Of a stretch of 64,000 nt of DNA, positions 1-10,867 are shown one piece after another. This DNA is from Flectonema sp. DT1601 (Eukaryota > Euglenozoa > Diplonemea > Diplonemida > Diplonemidae). The stretch is taken from the NCBI GenBank assembly GCA_964019425.1, contig OZ025787.1, positions 806,001 to 870,000 of the forward strand. Reading direction: 5' to 3'. Position 1 is the first letter of the stretch. Every line of letters begins with the position of its first letter. The notes below the pieces were generated by a model. It ran no database searches and had not been told where the DNA came from. It worked only from the letters and a program-made list of their open reading frames with translations. The position numbers and the translations under genes were made by a program.

Positions 1-379
1 ATTTATGTTCGTACAATTCAACTTCTTGTTTAATAGAAGTAAGTTCTTGTTGTTGAAGAGAGAGAGATAATTCCTGAGCCGCAAGATCATTATGAGTTTG
101 AGTAAGACTTGCAGCAGTCACTCCGACAACTGGTAAGGCTGGAGATTCGCTGCTGGTTGCAATATTTAAATTACCTCCGCTGTTCTTCTGTACGAGTTTT
201 CTCAATTCTCTTAGTTCAGGTTTTCCTTCATTACTTTGACTACAAGCATTGATTAGTCCTATGGGATCATTTGGCCAATACTTACCAATAACTTCTGAGG
301 CTGAACCTCCACATAATGTTACTATCAGTCCAACCATCTTACGAGATGGTGCCTGAGGGATAGAAGGAGGCCGATGCAT
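1..379 (-). CDS. Unknown protein, N-terminal part, runs off the left edge
   Basis: An open frame starts at an ATG at 379 on the minus strand and stays open for 126 codons to the window edge, so only the N-terminus is seen. The protein begins MHRPPSIPQAPSRKMVGLIV. A Cys/Gly-containing stretch follows (about residues 15-60), then a Ser/Ala-rich linker, then a Gln/Glu-rich helical stretch (about residues 95-126) that looks like the start of a coiled coil. Codon use and base composition are more balanced than in the T-rich DNA just upstream (510-670), which supports real coding. No family is recognised. It is the last gene of the one-strand series in this window. Confidence 0.6.
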   Translation of the reverse strand, partial: MHRPPSIPQAPSRKMVGLIVTLCGGSASEVIGKYWPNDPIGLINACSQSNEGKPELRELRKLVQKNSGGNLNIATSSESPALPVVGVTAASLTQTHNDLAAQELSLSLQQQELTSIKQEVELYEHK

Positions 380-1584
380 CTTTCTCTGCCTCGTTCTGTT
401 TTGACGTAGACTTCAGTCAGTGTGTGGTGAGGTCAAACTGTTGGGAGAGAAGTTATAATTATAAAGAATTAACACAGTAATTTAAATGAACTATATTCAA
501 GAAGCAGGGCTTGCTGTTATTCTGCACCTTTTTTTTTTTTTTTTGTTGCTCCCCTTTTTTTTATTTTACTTATTATAAGTTATAGGCATTTCTTTTTTTT
601 TTTTTAAATTCCCATTCCTTCTTTTTTTTCTTTTTTTTTTCTTTTCAAGTGTTTTCTTTTTTTTTTTTATTAGTTAGAATTGCCGTGGGGGTTTTCCCCC
701 GTCATGCCTTGTTAAATTTATGTTTTCTTTCTAATTTTCGTACTGTCTTCTGTTCGGGCATGACTGGTGAAATTACGGGTGTAAGGGGTAAGGAACAATT
801 TAAGGTTCGCTTTTCGCTATAACCTTTAACGAGAGGCCTATTTCTTATTTTTATGTACTAATCTTATTTAAGATTTAACACGAGGAAAGGGATTACCCAA
901 AAATAATGAGAATTCCTCTGTTTAGACCAAAACTTTTTCTTTTTTCATCGTTGTAAAAAAGTTTTTTTTTTTTTCGCCGTTCTTGTATGTGTAAGAAATA
1001 ATGTACGCAGCATATGTAAACCTTAAGTCGATTTCGTGCGGCCATTTTTTTTTTTTTTTGGTTGTAGCTAATCGCAATAACTGAAATTGGCACGTCGAAC
1101 GTGACAACGTATTGATTGTTCACAACAGCGAAAATATTTTTGGGTGCAGGCAGCGGAGAAAAGTTCTTTTTGATGTGCGGAAACGGAGAAAGTCCAAGTA
1201 ATTAAAACAAACCACTGCGCTAGTTGCGACTGGAAAGGAGTCGTCTTGCACTAGGAGTATTCCTTTCGTGAGTGTGGTTTTCTAGTCACTAAGCACAATG
1301 CCTTTTAAAATAACTCTTATAGAGCATACAACTGGAAGCAATACTGGGAGCGGAGGATGGAATTGGAGGGAACTTTGAAGAAGGTATAGGGTGTACAATA
1401 AATAATCTCATTCAGTATCTCAGTCACTCAGCGCTGGAGTAGTCGCGGAGGTATTCCCATTCAATCACAATAAGCGGATGACCCTCCGCCTTATGTAGTC
1501 CCAATTACAAAAGAATTTGACTGAAGTGATGAGCTGGTATCGGACTCACATTTGTAGAACTGAAAAGCCCTATTAAACAATTTC

Positions 1585-1616
<32 letters not shown>

Positions 1617-2594
1617 TCGAGAAAGTTTTTTTCTTTTTGATGCACGTGAGCATGGCACTGTACCGCAGTAATGAAAGAGACGGAGAAATGTACGTACTTC
1701 GTGTGCAGAATAACCTTATACTAAGACACTGCTTACCTTCTGTATAGACTAACCAGATTTAATTGTATCAAGGAAGAAGAATAAAAAAAAAATTTACGAA
1801 ACACAGACTTACAAATTACACAGAGAACGCAAATTCCTTGCGATTGCTCTTCTCTCCTCTTTTGAACACATGGCTTTTCTCCATGAAAACAAAACAACAC
1901 ACGACCTAACTCGGCGTTGTAGATATTATTTGTTATAAAATATGGCTTCAGAACACACACACAACATACCATGTCTTTATGGTAGTCTGAAATTCCATAA
2001 AGGTAAAAGAGAATGTCAAAAGAAAAGATTTAATAAGAACTATTTTCTTTTCTTACAGGACATGGTACGCTCAACCAATGACGGTACGCGGTCCCTGAAT
2101 TACCAGATTCGACAACGTCTTCTGGTCAATAAGGCAAAAAAAAAAATATTTCCCCTTTATGTTTTCTTTTCCCAAACCTTTTTTTTGATTAACAACTATA
2201 ACATACGGACTATAAAACAATGATCTGTCTCACAGATGCAATGGAAAAAAAAGAGAAAAAAGGGAAAAAAACAGATAATAGTAAAGAACGCTCCGATTAC
2301 ACCCTTCTTTCTTTTTTTTTTTTTTTGCTCATAAAGTACAATACGATCACGAAGTGAAGTACAAAGGAAATCAATGTTCCTAGGAAAGGAGAAGTCACTG
2401 CTTAAAGGCGCACTATATATATTTTTACAATTTTATTGTTTCTTTTTCATTCTTTTTTCCTCTCACCTAAAACAACTTTGTGTCTCACTGTTTTCCTGAA
2501 TAGGTTTAGTGAGGTACAAGCTTTCTTGTGCAGAAAAGTGATCATTGATACTCTGAATGCGGTTTTTCGCAAGTAGCTGAAACATAATAAATAT
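380..2594. other. Gene-free stretch with poly-T/poly-A runs
   Basis: No convincing gene. It holds long T runs (about 530-670, 970-1060) and an A run of nearly 30 bases near 1589-1616. The short open frames here are low complexity. A short stem-loop (CGACT, 7-nt loop, AGTCG) lies near 1228-1244. The stretch presumably carries the 3' region of the adenosine kinase gene and the 5' region of the gene at the left edge. Confidence 0.5.
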
Positions 2595-4138
2595 CTACTT
2601 AGCAGGGTCATGGTGCTTTGTTGACCTAACGCGTTTGAGCTTGCGAAAACTCGTAGGAGGTGCTTTCTGCTTTGGGATTTTATTACGGCTGATGGCTGGT
2701 CTTGTATCAGCAAGTTGTGTGCCAGTGGTGACTAAACAACCAGGTGGAAGTGGGGGGATGGTACATCCTGGACGACGTATGATAATTGAAGCAGCCCACT
2801 GACCAACTTTAACACATTCAGAAATACTTCCCTGTTTACTGTATTTTGCAAGGAATCCACCAACAAATGCATCCCCAGCTCCATTGGTATCAACCACTTC
2901 TGACTGTGGAACGTCTGGCGTTGGAAAGCAACGCACTTCAGTTTCCTTATTCTCTGTTCTTGAAGCTACTAATACATCATCACCCCCCTGAGTCATAATA
3001 ACATGTCTTGTAACTAATGATCCTTTGGAGGGGATAGCTGATGCTATTTTAGTTAGTATTGCTTCTGAGTCTCCTTCTAATTTCCAATCCAAAGCTTCTT
3101 CTAGTGCTAAGTACTCAGACTTATTACCAAATACTAGTTCTGTGTGGGGGAACATTTCATCAAACAAAGACCCCACACCAGAACATACAAATGGAGCTGA
3201 TAAGTTAATACAAACAGCTTTCTTACGGGAGTGTGCGATGTCGACTACGCGTCTCACAGTTTCTGGAGATGTTCTCAAAAAGAAACCAGTTATGTAGTAC
3301 AAACCGGCACTATTAATTGTTTTACAGAGTTCGCTATTTTTAGTTAGCCATTCAGGTTTAAATACACCTGACGCTCCTAAGTTTGCAACCAACGAGCGAC
3401 TGTCATTGCATGTAAGAACAGCGCAAGTACCAGTCTGTTCCTTTTCGACGTTAAGTCGAAGCATTTCAACTCCCTCAGTAGCTGTTGTTCTGTGTAGGAT
3501 ATTTCCAAATTCGTCTTCTCCAGTGGTTCCAATAAAAACAGTTGAACCTGGAGCTCCAAGTAACCATTGTGTTACTCGCATTGTATTTAGACCTGATCCT
3601 CCAGGTATGTATTCTACAGAATCATCGCGTGCCTGTTGTTTATTCGTTTGTTGATATCTAAGGTAAAGTAACTGCGGTGGCAAGACTAGTAATAACCACA
3701 TACCATTTCTTGGAATAGAGGAAGTGTTTCCTCCTTCGCTAAGACAGCGTTGTCAGGTTTCAATCCCCATTTATCTAAGAAAGGTCCTTCTATAGACATC
3801 ACCATGTCTAATAGAGGGTTACACATTCCAAGTAGTGCTTCGTTTCCAGTTTGTGAGCGATCGTTTTGCTCGCCATTTGTTGCCACAGCGCATGTCCGCT
3901 GTGCTAAGACACTTTGATACTCTGATATTATGTCACAAAGCTCTTGTTCTTGTGTGCTGCTAGCCCCGACTACCTTCTCATCTGCACGGATATTTAAAGC
4001 TCGTACTTCTTCACTATTGGACCCTGATTTTTCACATGTCCACTGGGCAAGAAATCCGAGTATATTTTTGGGTTTCTTCGCCAACATTTCATTCTTCAGC
4101 TCCTCAAGGAGAGCTGTCGCTGCCTCGTCGCACCACAT
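2595..4138 (-). CDS. Adenosine kinase with N-terminal RIIa/Dpy-30-like docking domain (2 exons)
   Basis: PfkB-family adenosine kinase, which phosphorylates adenosine to AMP in purine salvage. Exon 1 is 4138-3704 and exon 2 is 3632-2595, giving about 490 residues against roughly 345-360 for typical enzymes. The kinase part starts near residue 105 (LLGMCNPLLDMV). The join reads FQEM-ARDDSVEYIPGGSG, which lines up without a gap with known adenosine kinases. The PfkB signature DTNGAGDAFVGGF holds the catalytic Asp. Residues 1-40 (LLEELKNEMLAKKPKNILGF) resemble the RIIa/Dpy-30 dimerisation-docking helices that anchor proteins to scaffolds, often in flagella. The C-terminal tail of about 40 residues is basic. 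An intact downstream kinase domain argues for a functional gene. The family call is firm; the docking domain is an inference from pattern. Confidence 0.9.
3633..3703 (-). other. Intron of the adenosine kinase gene (71 nt, GTATGT...CAACAG)
   Basis: Phase-0 intron inferred from frame and from the conserved alignment across the join. It contains an in-frame stop if read through. A second CAG 39 nt earlier (intron of 32 nt) would also keep frame and add 13 residues, so alternative acceptor use is possible. Confidence 0.75.
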
Positions 4139-6532
4139 TGTTTTCAGTACATCAGTTGGTGTTAAACTGACTGATGAGAGAGTAAATCAATAACCAATAC
4201 ACTAGAAGTGATTACAGGAGAGTAGCATCACAGTATCTATCGAATAATTCTGCCTGTTTTAAGAAAAAGAAAAAAACGTAATAAAAGAAATCTGTTTATT
4301 CTTGTCGCACTAAAGACGCGGACGTATTATTGCTTCGCCCTTCCCTGGTTCTTTATTTTTTTCCCTGTTTTTATTTTTTCCATTCATAGCCTGTAGAATT
4401 CTTTTCCACTTACGGCAAAAAGAATGTCACCAGACTTTTCTCAAGCCCTTTTTAACAGCAGATTTTTGCGTCGTCAGTAAAGAAAAGAGCGCACCAGGAA
4501 TACTGCTTTTTTTTGTTTTTTTTTTGATAATGTCGTTTCCTCTTTTTTTTTTTTTTTGGCCTTTTTTTTTTTGTACTATGTTATATTCCTTTTTTTTTCA
4601 TCCGAGCTAATGTGAGTCGGTGATGTCTTCGGGTTGCATATCGAAGGGAGTAAAAAAAAAAAAAAAAAAAAAGGGCAAACCAAAAAAAAAAAGAAATTAA
4701 CTATAAATAATTATAAAAAGTGCAAAATCCTTTGAGGATATAAAAACTAAACAACTATAATATTGGATACAGTTCACAATAAGATGGCGCAGATACCCCT
4801 GACCAGCCTCGCAAGGCACTGCTTTGGTAAGTTCACTATGGGGACTGAGAGGGTGATGAGGAAATGGGAAGGGCAGAAGCTGGGGAAGGGATGGATGAGA
4901 CTATTCTTCGAAAACAAACAGAAAAATAAAAAGACTGAATGAAAAGGAAAACAAAAATAAATAAAACAACAGTCACTCCAGAAACCAACCACCTGATGTG
5001 TCCTCTCCCCCAACTCTTTCCGTAATAAAGTAAAACTCAGGACGTTGGGGACTTTATCAAGTCTATTTATTTTTTTCCAGAATTTAAAAATAAAAAAAAG
5101 AGAAATAACTTCAACTCATGATTCACAAAAGTCTGCGAGAGCTACAGGTGGCTTACGCGTTACCCAATTTTTATCTTTTTTGTTCTTACAATACTTGATT
5201 GCAAAAAGAAAAAGTAAGTTGGGTTACCCGTCACTACATAACCCTGTCCGTGATATCAGTGCCTGTGACCTCCCTCTAAGAGAACAACAACTAATAAAAC
5301 CTTTCAAAGAACATGCACAAGCAATAAGATTCTACGTGTACAACTAGGAGAGAGAAAGGAAAGACGCAAATCAGTATATTTTAGATAAATAACTATTATG
5401 AATTAACAAACAATACAATGAGCGACAAGGGGGCTCTCAGATCTAATATATAAGACGACGTCTTTCCTTTTCACTATACTACTGCCTTAACAATCTGCTG
5501 GGACAATGTGACGTAACTTCAATAATTCCAAACAATAATATTTTTTTTTTTAAAAGAGTAGCACCAAAACAAAATCTACACTAAAAGAGGAGAGTCGACA
5601 ACGTAGTCCGCGTAAAGGTCAGGGTGCGTAGCCGATTTCGGCATTTCCAGCTGTGCGTTCCAATCGTCACCAAAAATCACATTTAAATTAGTCATTTTAA
5701 TAGTTTGACAATGTAAAAGAATAAGAAAAAAAACAACCAATGCACTTTGCAAGGCTATTATGTTATAAAGCAACCACTCGATGCTTAATTGTTCGTGCAA
5801 AATGGCTGTTTTATGACCGAAAAGTGAGAGGGTGTTGGGTGCAGCTTATATAAAGTTCAGTGCGAACGGCTCGGGGGTGGGGAAACAAAAAAGTAAAAAA
5901 TAAAAATAAGAAACTGTTTCTATGGATAGCTTTACAATAATAATCCTTCCCAGGAGTAGCACGCCGAGAATAGAAATAAAAAGCTAAACTTAGCTTACGT
6001 ACCCACAACGAAATATTCCAAGAAATGACAAAATCAAAAAAGAAAATACTACTACAGCTGTAATTGACTGCCTGCACAAATTGCATAGAACAACAACTAC
6101 AATAAAACTCACCCTAAGAAAGAAAAATAGCCCTCAAGGTAATCATTGTTTTTTGATTCCTCAAAAATACTTCACTACGAAACAGCGAGAAAGCATCTGC
6201 CGTCCCCATAGGGTGGGGGAAGCCATAATAGGAGCACGATAGGAAAATACAAACAAATGACATCCATCAATGTGAGGATACAGAATACAAGTAATAAACG
6301 AAGTGATTCTTAGTCTGACAAACGACCTGTTATCAAGGCTTATACGTACTCAAACCTTAAGCATCTATTAAGAGCCGCAGCTAAAGAAATAGAAGAAAAG
6401 AATGAAATTGCCTAAAAAACAACCACCACTATGAGGCAGCTCTACACAAAGATACTTCGAAGATTTAGAAAGTCGATATCAATTTTATTTTATTTTCGAC
6501 AAGATCTGAAAAGATATAAATTCTCTTTACGA
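4139..6532. other. Gene-free stretch apart from a doubtful small ORF
   Basis: Low-complexity DNA with T runs (4500-4600) and A runs (4650-4692). A pyrimidine-rich AG (CTCTCTCATCAG) precedes the adenosine kinase start near 4175-4186. Apart from the small frame at 5576-5698 I see no gene. Confidence 0.5.
5576..5698 (-). CDS. Possible small protein of about 39 residues
   Basis: An ATG near 5698 opens a frame of about 39 codons (MTNLNVIFGDDWNAQLEMPK, ending DYVVDSPLLV) closed by TAG. The coding stretch is visibly richer in G and C and less repetitive than its surroundings, which is why it is listed. The same frame stays open further upstream through a hydrophobic stretch but with no ATG, so it could instead be the last exon of a small membrane protein. 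No homologue is recognised. Low confidence. Confidence 0.25.
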   Translation of the reverse strand, partial: KMTNLNVIFGDDWNAQLEMPKSATHPDLYADYVVDSPLLV

Positions 6533-7338
6533 CTATGAAGAGTACGAGTTGTAATCTCCAGTAGAGGATCCTTCCATTGCTTGAGAAGCACCCGCAAGCA
6601 CCGCACAGATGATCTGAAAAATAAAGTTCAGAACAAGAAACACGAATCCAATAGATATAGAGCTCTCCATATCCTTTACAGCGCAGTCGCAGAATTCCTG
6701 TTTTTTAGTTGAATTTACAATGCAATCCACAACAAAAGTAGAATACAAAGTTTACTACATACCCGATCAAAAGCAGCCGCGACAAGAGCAAAGCAGATCA
6801 AACAGCAAACTGCGCACATAATATGAATGCATTGCCTCATGTTCATTAACTGTTTGTTTTTTAATTTGTCATAAATTAGCAACTCGTCTGATCGCAAAAC
6901 CATCACACGTTAGTGTTTAGTAAGAGAAGAGTAAAGAAGAAAGTCACATACCGACTCTGGAACCTTTTCTGCTAGTGGAGTTACCTTAAGTATACACAGG
7001 ATGAGTACAACTATCATTCCCATTATTGTAACAACAGCACATGCTTGTGCTGCAGCCATGTGACCAGCCAGTGCGCTGCAAAATACGTCAGCAACCTTCT
7101 TTGGACAACCCTTCGCTGCATGAGCAATGCAGCTGTCACTCTTGCATCCCAGGGCACTGCATCCACATACAGCTGGACCATCACAGCTGAAGAGACCACA
7201 ACCTCCAGGGCTCATGGTTCCAGTGTTCAAATCTGTTGACCACATACCAGTGTCCATTGCCATTGCTACGATTTGAAAGATAAAACTTGTAGACATCAGG
7301 CAGAGTGCTACGAAGTGGAGGTGCTTTGCTTCAGGCAT
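6533..7338 (-). CDS. Four-helix Cys-rich membrane protein, amastin/claudin-like topology (3 exons)
   Basis: Exons 7338-6952, 6849-6763 and 6697-6533 join in phase 0 to give 212 residues. Helix 1 lies at about residues 8-28. An extracellular loop (about 30-85) carries some ten cysteines (CGLFSCDGPAVCGCSALGC). Helix 2 lies at about 92-115. Helix 3 is carried almost alone by the 29-codon middle exon (CIHIMCAVCCLICFALVAAA), and helix 4 is in the last exon (SISIGFVFLVLNFIFQIICA). The topology of four helices with a large, Cys-rich first loop is that of amastin and claudin-type surface proteins, but I do not see the classical amastin signature, so the family link is inference. The exon structure is supported by frame, splice sites and the regular spacing of helices. 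Confidence 0.75.
6698..6762 (-). other. Intron 2 of the four-helix Cys-rich protein gene (65 nt)
   Basis: Starts GTATGT, ends AAACAG, phase 0. Reading across the join restores the fourth membrane helix. Confidence 0.7.
6850..6951 (-). other. Intron 1 of the four-helix Cys-rich protein gene (102 nt)
   Basis: Starts GTATGT, contains ACTAAC as a possible branch site, ends AAACAG; phase 0. A nearer AG (GATCAG) would break the frame. Confidence 0.7.
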
Positions 7339-8192
7339 TGTAATATAAAATTAGGAGATGGGGCTGTGAAATGAACTAACAATACGACCTACTTTACTTT
7401 ACTTCCTACAAACAGAGATGTACGAGAAACGATGATGTGTTGTCTGTTTGAAGAGAAATACTTTTTTTATTTTGGCGAACTTACATCCCAACCAAAACGT
7501 TTGCGTGTCGGAAAACTGTGGAAGAGTCGTGGTGACTCATCTCCAACAATTATTCCTGTAGACACATTTCATGCTTCTTGCAAAGAAATGGCCTATTTAT
7601 ATTGCCTTTAATTTTTTTTTTGTTCTTTTCAAATATTGAAAATTCACCCATTTCTTTAAGCATACTCCTAGGAACATTTTTTGCCTCAGTTGCAACTTTC
7701 TTTTTTTATTTTTTTTTAAAAAAGGTGGCTGTTTCTGATAGCAACGCTTTCCAGTTTACTGATGGAAGATAACTACATTCGAATTCATCAGTTTTTAAAC
7801 CGATGAATGTGACAAGTACATAATTTGTATGTTGTGTACACATAATGCTATTCTATAACCGTTGTAAACACGACGTGTCGCCGTGACGTCACTAGGCACT
7901 TCAATTACACACTCTTCCAGGCATTTGCTCTGGGTGAAAAAATAAACAACGGGACGGACAGTTTTTTAAAATAAAAAAAAATAAAAAAAAACGACGAGTA
8001 AAACGCCCGGAGTAATGGCAATCTTTTTGTCTCATCGAGTAATAGTAATAAACAATCACACAATAACACGTTCAACAATTGTAATAAAAAACAACGAGAA
8101 AATTGTACAAAAAAAAAACGCTTTTATCATAAAAATAGAATTACGTAAGCGAGTTCTTTTTCCCTTTCCTTTTTTTAATAAAAATAATGAAA
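7339..8192. other. Gene-free spacer with one stem-loop
   Basis: No gene seen. A-rich toward 7960-8110, T-rich near 7610-7720. It contains the inverted repeat at 7783-7808. Confidence 0.5.
7783..7808. other. Stem-loop: ATTCATC / GATGAAT plus GTTT / AAAC
   Basis: Arms of 7 bp (7783-7789 with 7802-7808) and 4 bp inside, separated by one A-C mismatch, with a 2-nt loop. Role unknown. Confidence 0.6.
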
Positions 8193-10235
8193 CTAAAAGT
8201 GTTTCTGAAACCAAGAGAGAGTCTCGTCAAGGATTGTTAATCTCTGGTTTGGGTTTCCAGGGATGTGACCTGATCCTGGGAAAACAACAAATCGGTTAGT
8301 GACGTTGCGTCTTCTCAAAGCCTGGTGAAGTTGCCACACTTGAGATAAAGGCATTCTCGGGTCGTCGATACCGTGAAGTAAAAGAGTTGGTGCTGTAGCG
8401 TTAACAACGTGGTAGATAGCTGAGTGGTCCATCATCTTTGCTGCGAGAGACTTGTCGTCCCAAAAGTTCTTACCTCCATAAACAGAAGGGAATAGTCTAT
8501 TAATATCAGTTGTTCCAACGTGTGATATCAAATCATTTAAAGTTCCTCCTCCAACAATTGCCTGAAGATCAATTCCATCAGTTGCCTTAGCTCTTGTTAA
8601 CATTAACGATGACATGTAACCTCCGTATGACCATCCAAAGTGTGCAACCTTCTTGTTTTGGGAAGTACCAAAAAGTTTCATTGCGGTGATGATATCCTTG
8701 TAGTCACTTCCACCCCAGTCGTTACCATCAGCACGTCTAAATGCTGCTCCATATCCTGATGAACCTCTGTAGTTTGGCATGACTACATGGTATCCAGCAA
8801 GAACTAATGACATAACAGGGAATCCAGCACACACGGTTCCAAATCCCATGTACGTACTGAGTTGTGCCATTGCTGGTCCACAGTGAGTAAAAACAAGTAG
8901 CTTAGAGTTGTTCTTTCCCAATGAAATCATTTCAATATCAGTTCCGTCAAAACTCTTGTACGATGTAATCTCGTGACTGATAGCAGGAAGTGGAGCGAGG
9001 TTAGCATTAACACCTGTCTTTATAAAGTTACTGCAAGTATCAATTGTAGCGACATCACAAAGGAATACTCCTGGAGCGTTAGTTGGTGTTTCCATTGTAA
9101 TTAACATCTTATCAGAACCAGCGGTGTACACTGGGATCATACTGGCTCTGAATCCTCCTCCAACAACATGTGTTGGTTGAGAAACAGACTTGTCTCTCGT
9201 GAGGGTCGCGACATCCATCTTGCTGACAACTACGGTGGTTCCAATTTGTTCTAAAAACATAATCTTGGAGTCGTTCTCACTCCAACCAATGAGAGAAGGC
9301 ATCTGATCGATTGTGCTATTACCATCGGCAGCACATCTTGAAACCTGTGTTGCAACATCGTAAATGCAAATGTGCCATGTCTGTGCCCAGGTGTAGTCTG
9401 TGTGGTCGATCTCTGTAAATGCGACCTTTGATCCGTCAGCGGACCACTTTGTTTGAAACGATGGGAGGTTGCTGAGAGTTGTAAGCGACCGAGTCTTCGT
9501 GTTGTAGATACGAGCTCTCATCCTTTCCCAGTCATTTCCATTTAAGGTAGCGGTTGTCGTCATAGCAACTAAAGACTCATCCTTGTTGACATCAAAGTCA
9601 GCTGGGTATTGCCAGCATGAGAGGTACCAACCAACAGCTCCAACACTGACAGAGTCAAGTCCTTCATAACAAGAGATCAGACTATCTGGAGTGTTTGGTA
9701 CTTTACAGAACTTGTTTAAGTTTCCAATTGGTGCCTCAGAGATGACGTTAATAATAATATCATCTTCAATCACACGAGACTCTGTTGGTGGCGCATCAGC
9801 AGAACTGCTGGAGAAGAAAATGCTTTCGTCACTACACTGAAGTGACACAACACTCTCACCTTTTGGTAAAGTTGCTACCGTGACTGGGGAACTCCATGAA
9901 GTTCCAGATAAAGTTGACTTAGCGATTATGGATCCACTGTGTACGAATACGACAGTTTTTCCTTCATCACAAAAGCGAGGAATAGAACACTGATTGGAGA
10001 TATTTGGGTCGCAAAATTTTGAAACTGACGTCACCTCGCTATCACTGACTCCCTGCAGAGATACTCCTGAAATCGGAGACAATTTCTTACTGCTGTCTTG
10101 TTTGGTACCGGAAGTGCTGTACAACATCCATTTTCCATCAACACTAACGGAAGTGTCCGTGATACTCGCGGCTTTGAACTGGTCCACATTAGACCAGCCA
10201 ACAGCGCACGAAAGCAGTATCGCGGGTATCGTCAT
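8193..10235 (-). CDS. Secreted S9 (prolyl oligopeptidase-type) peptidase
   Basis: A 680-residue protein with a short hydrophobic N-terminus (MTIPAILLSCAVGW) that looks like a signal peptide. Residues about 20-430 form a repetitive beta-strand region with TolB/WD-like stretches (SADGSKVAFTEIDH, KDESLVAMTTTA), as in the beta-propeller of S9 peptidases. The alpha/beta-hydrolase part follows, with the nucleophile Ser in GWSYGGYMSS, the acid in HGIDDPRMPLSQ and the His in FPGSGHIPGNP, so the triad is complete. Such enzymes release dipeptides or acyl-amino acids from peptide N-termini; the exact specificity (dipeptidyl or acylaminoacyl peptidase) cannot be set from sequence alone. Single exon. A pyrimidine-rich acceptor lies 16 nt upstream of the ATG. 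Confidence 0.9.
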   Translation of the reverse strand: MTIPAILLSCAVGWSNVDQFKAASITDTSVSVDGKWMLYSTSGTKQDSSKKLSPISGVSLQGVSDSEVTSVSKFCDPNISNQCSIPRFCDEGKTVVFVHSGSIIAKSTLSGTSWSSPVTVATLPKGESVVSLQCSDESIFFSSSSADAPPTESRVIEDDIIINVISEAPIGNLNKFCKVPNTPDSLISCYEGLDSVSVGAVGWYLSCWQYPADFDVNKDESLVAMTTTATLNGNDWERMRARIYNTKTRSLTTLSNLPSFQTKWSADGSKVAFTEIDHTDYTWAQTWHICIYDVATQVSRCAADGNSTIDQMPSLIGWSENDSKIMFLEQIGTTVVVSKMDVATLTRDKSVSQPTHVVGGGFRASMIPVYTAGSDKMLITMETPTNAPGVFLCDVATIDTCSNFIKTGVNANLAPLPAISHEITSYKSFDGTDIEMISLGKNNSKLLVFTHCGPAMAQLSTYMGFGTVCAGFPVMSLVLAGYHVVMPNYRGSSGYGAAFRRADGNDWGGSDYKDIITAMKLFGTSQNKKVAHFGWSYGGYMSSLMLTRAKATDGIDLQAIVGGGTLNDLISHVGTTDINRLFPSVYGGKNFWDDKSLAAKMMDHSAIYHVVNATAPTLLLHGIDDPRMPLSQVWQLHQALRRRNVTNRFVVFPGSGHIPGNPNQRLTILDETLSWFQKHF

Positions 10236-10867
10236 TTTATTTTATCCTTTCTGAGATGAGAAAATTCAATTCGTTCATCAAAAACTAACATGATTGTGTC
10301 ACATAAAAATATATTTTACATTTTTGCCGATTTCTGAAAAAAAAAAAGAATTAAATAAATAAATGATCCACATACGATTCATAATTTAAATACATAAAGT
10401 AAAACATCACCGACAGGCTGATAAGCAGTCGGGATGGAAATATCGGCCGACGAATAACAGAAAAAAGCAAGAGTTTGGAAGGTTAAATATTTTATAATGA
10501 TATGAATATATGTGTTGTATCAAAGTTAACTAATTTATACATGTCGTAAAAAAGATTCTTTTTCCGTGTTGTCATTCAGTGCAGTACGGAATCGAGTTAT
10601 TCAATTACTTAAATAGATTACTGGTGGAGCACTCACCTTAAATAAATTAAAGTAGCGTTGTCCTGAATTCAGATAGAAAACGAGAGGAGTTCACCGGTTG
10701 GTATTGGGGCATCGTACGAGTTTGGAGTAAAATTAACTAGTGGCAAAGTCCAGAGTAGGGAGGCTTATCGAAATAATAATCCTTCATGGGATAGGATACC
10801 TCAGTGTTTTCTACCTTTAACCTTTTTCGATAAAGAAACAGAATGGTGTAAGCTGAGTTTGGGTGTT
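10236..10867. other. Gene-free spacer
   Basis: Apart from the acceptor upstream of the S9 gene I see nothing specific here. Confidence 0.4.
10251..10264 (-). promoter_or_regulatory. Putative splice acceptor upstream of the S9 peptidase start
   Basis: TTTTCTCATCTCAG on the minus strand, followed 16 nt later by the ATG. Unlike the coding introns it has a clear pyrimidine tract; it could receive a spliced leader or end a 5'-UTR intron. Confidence 0.45.
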
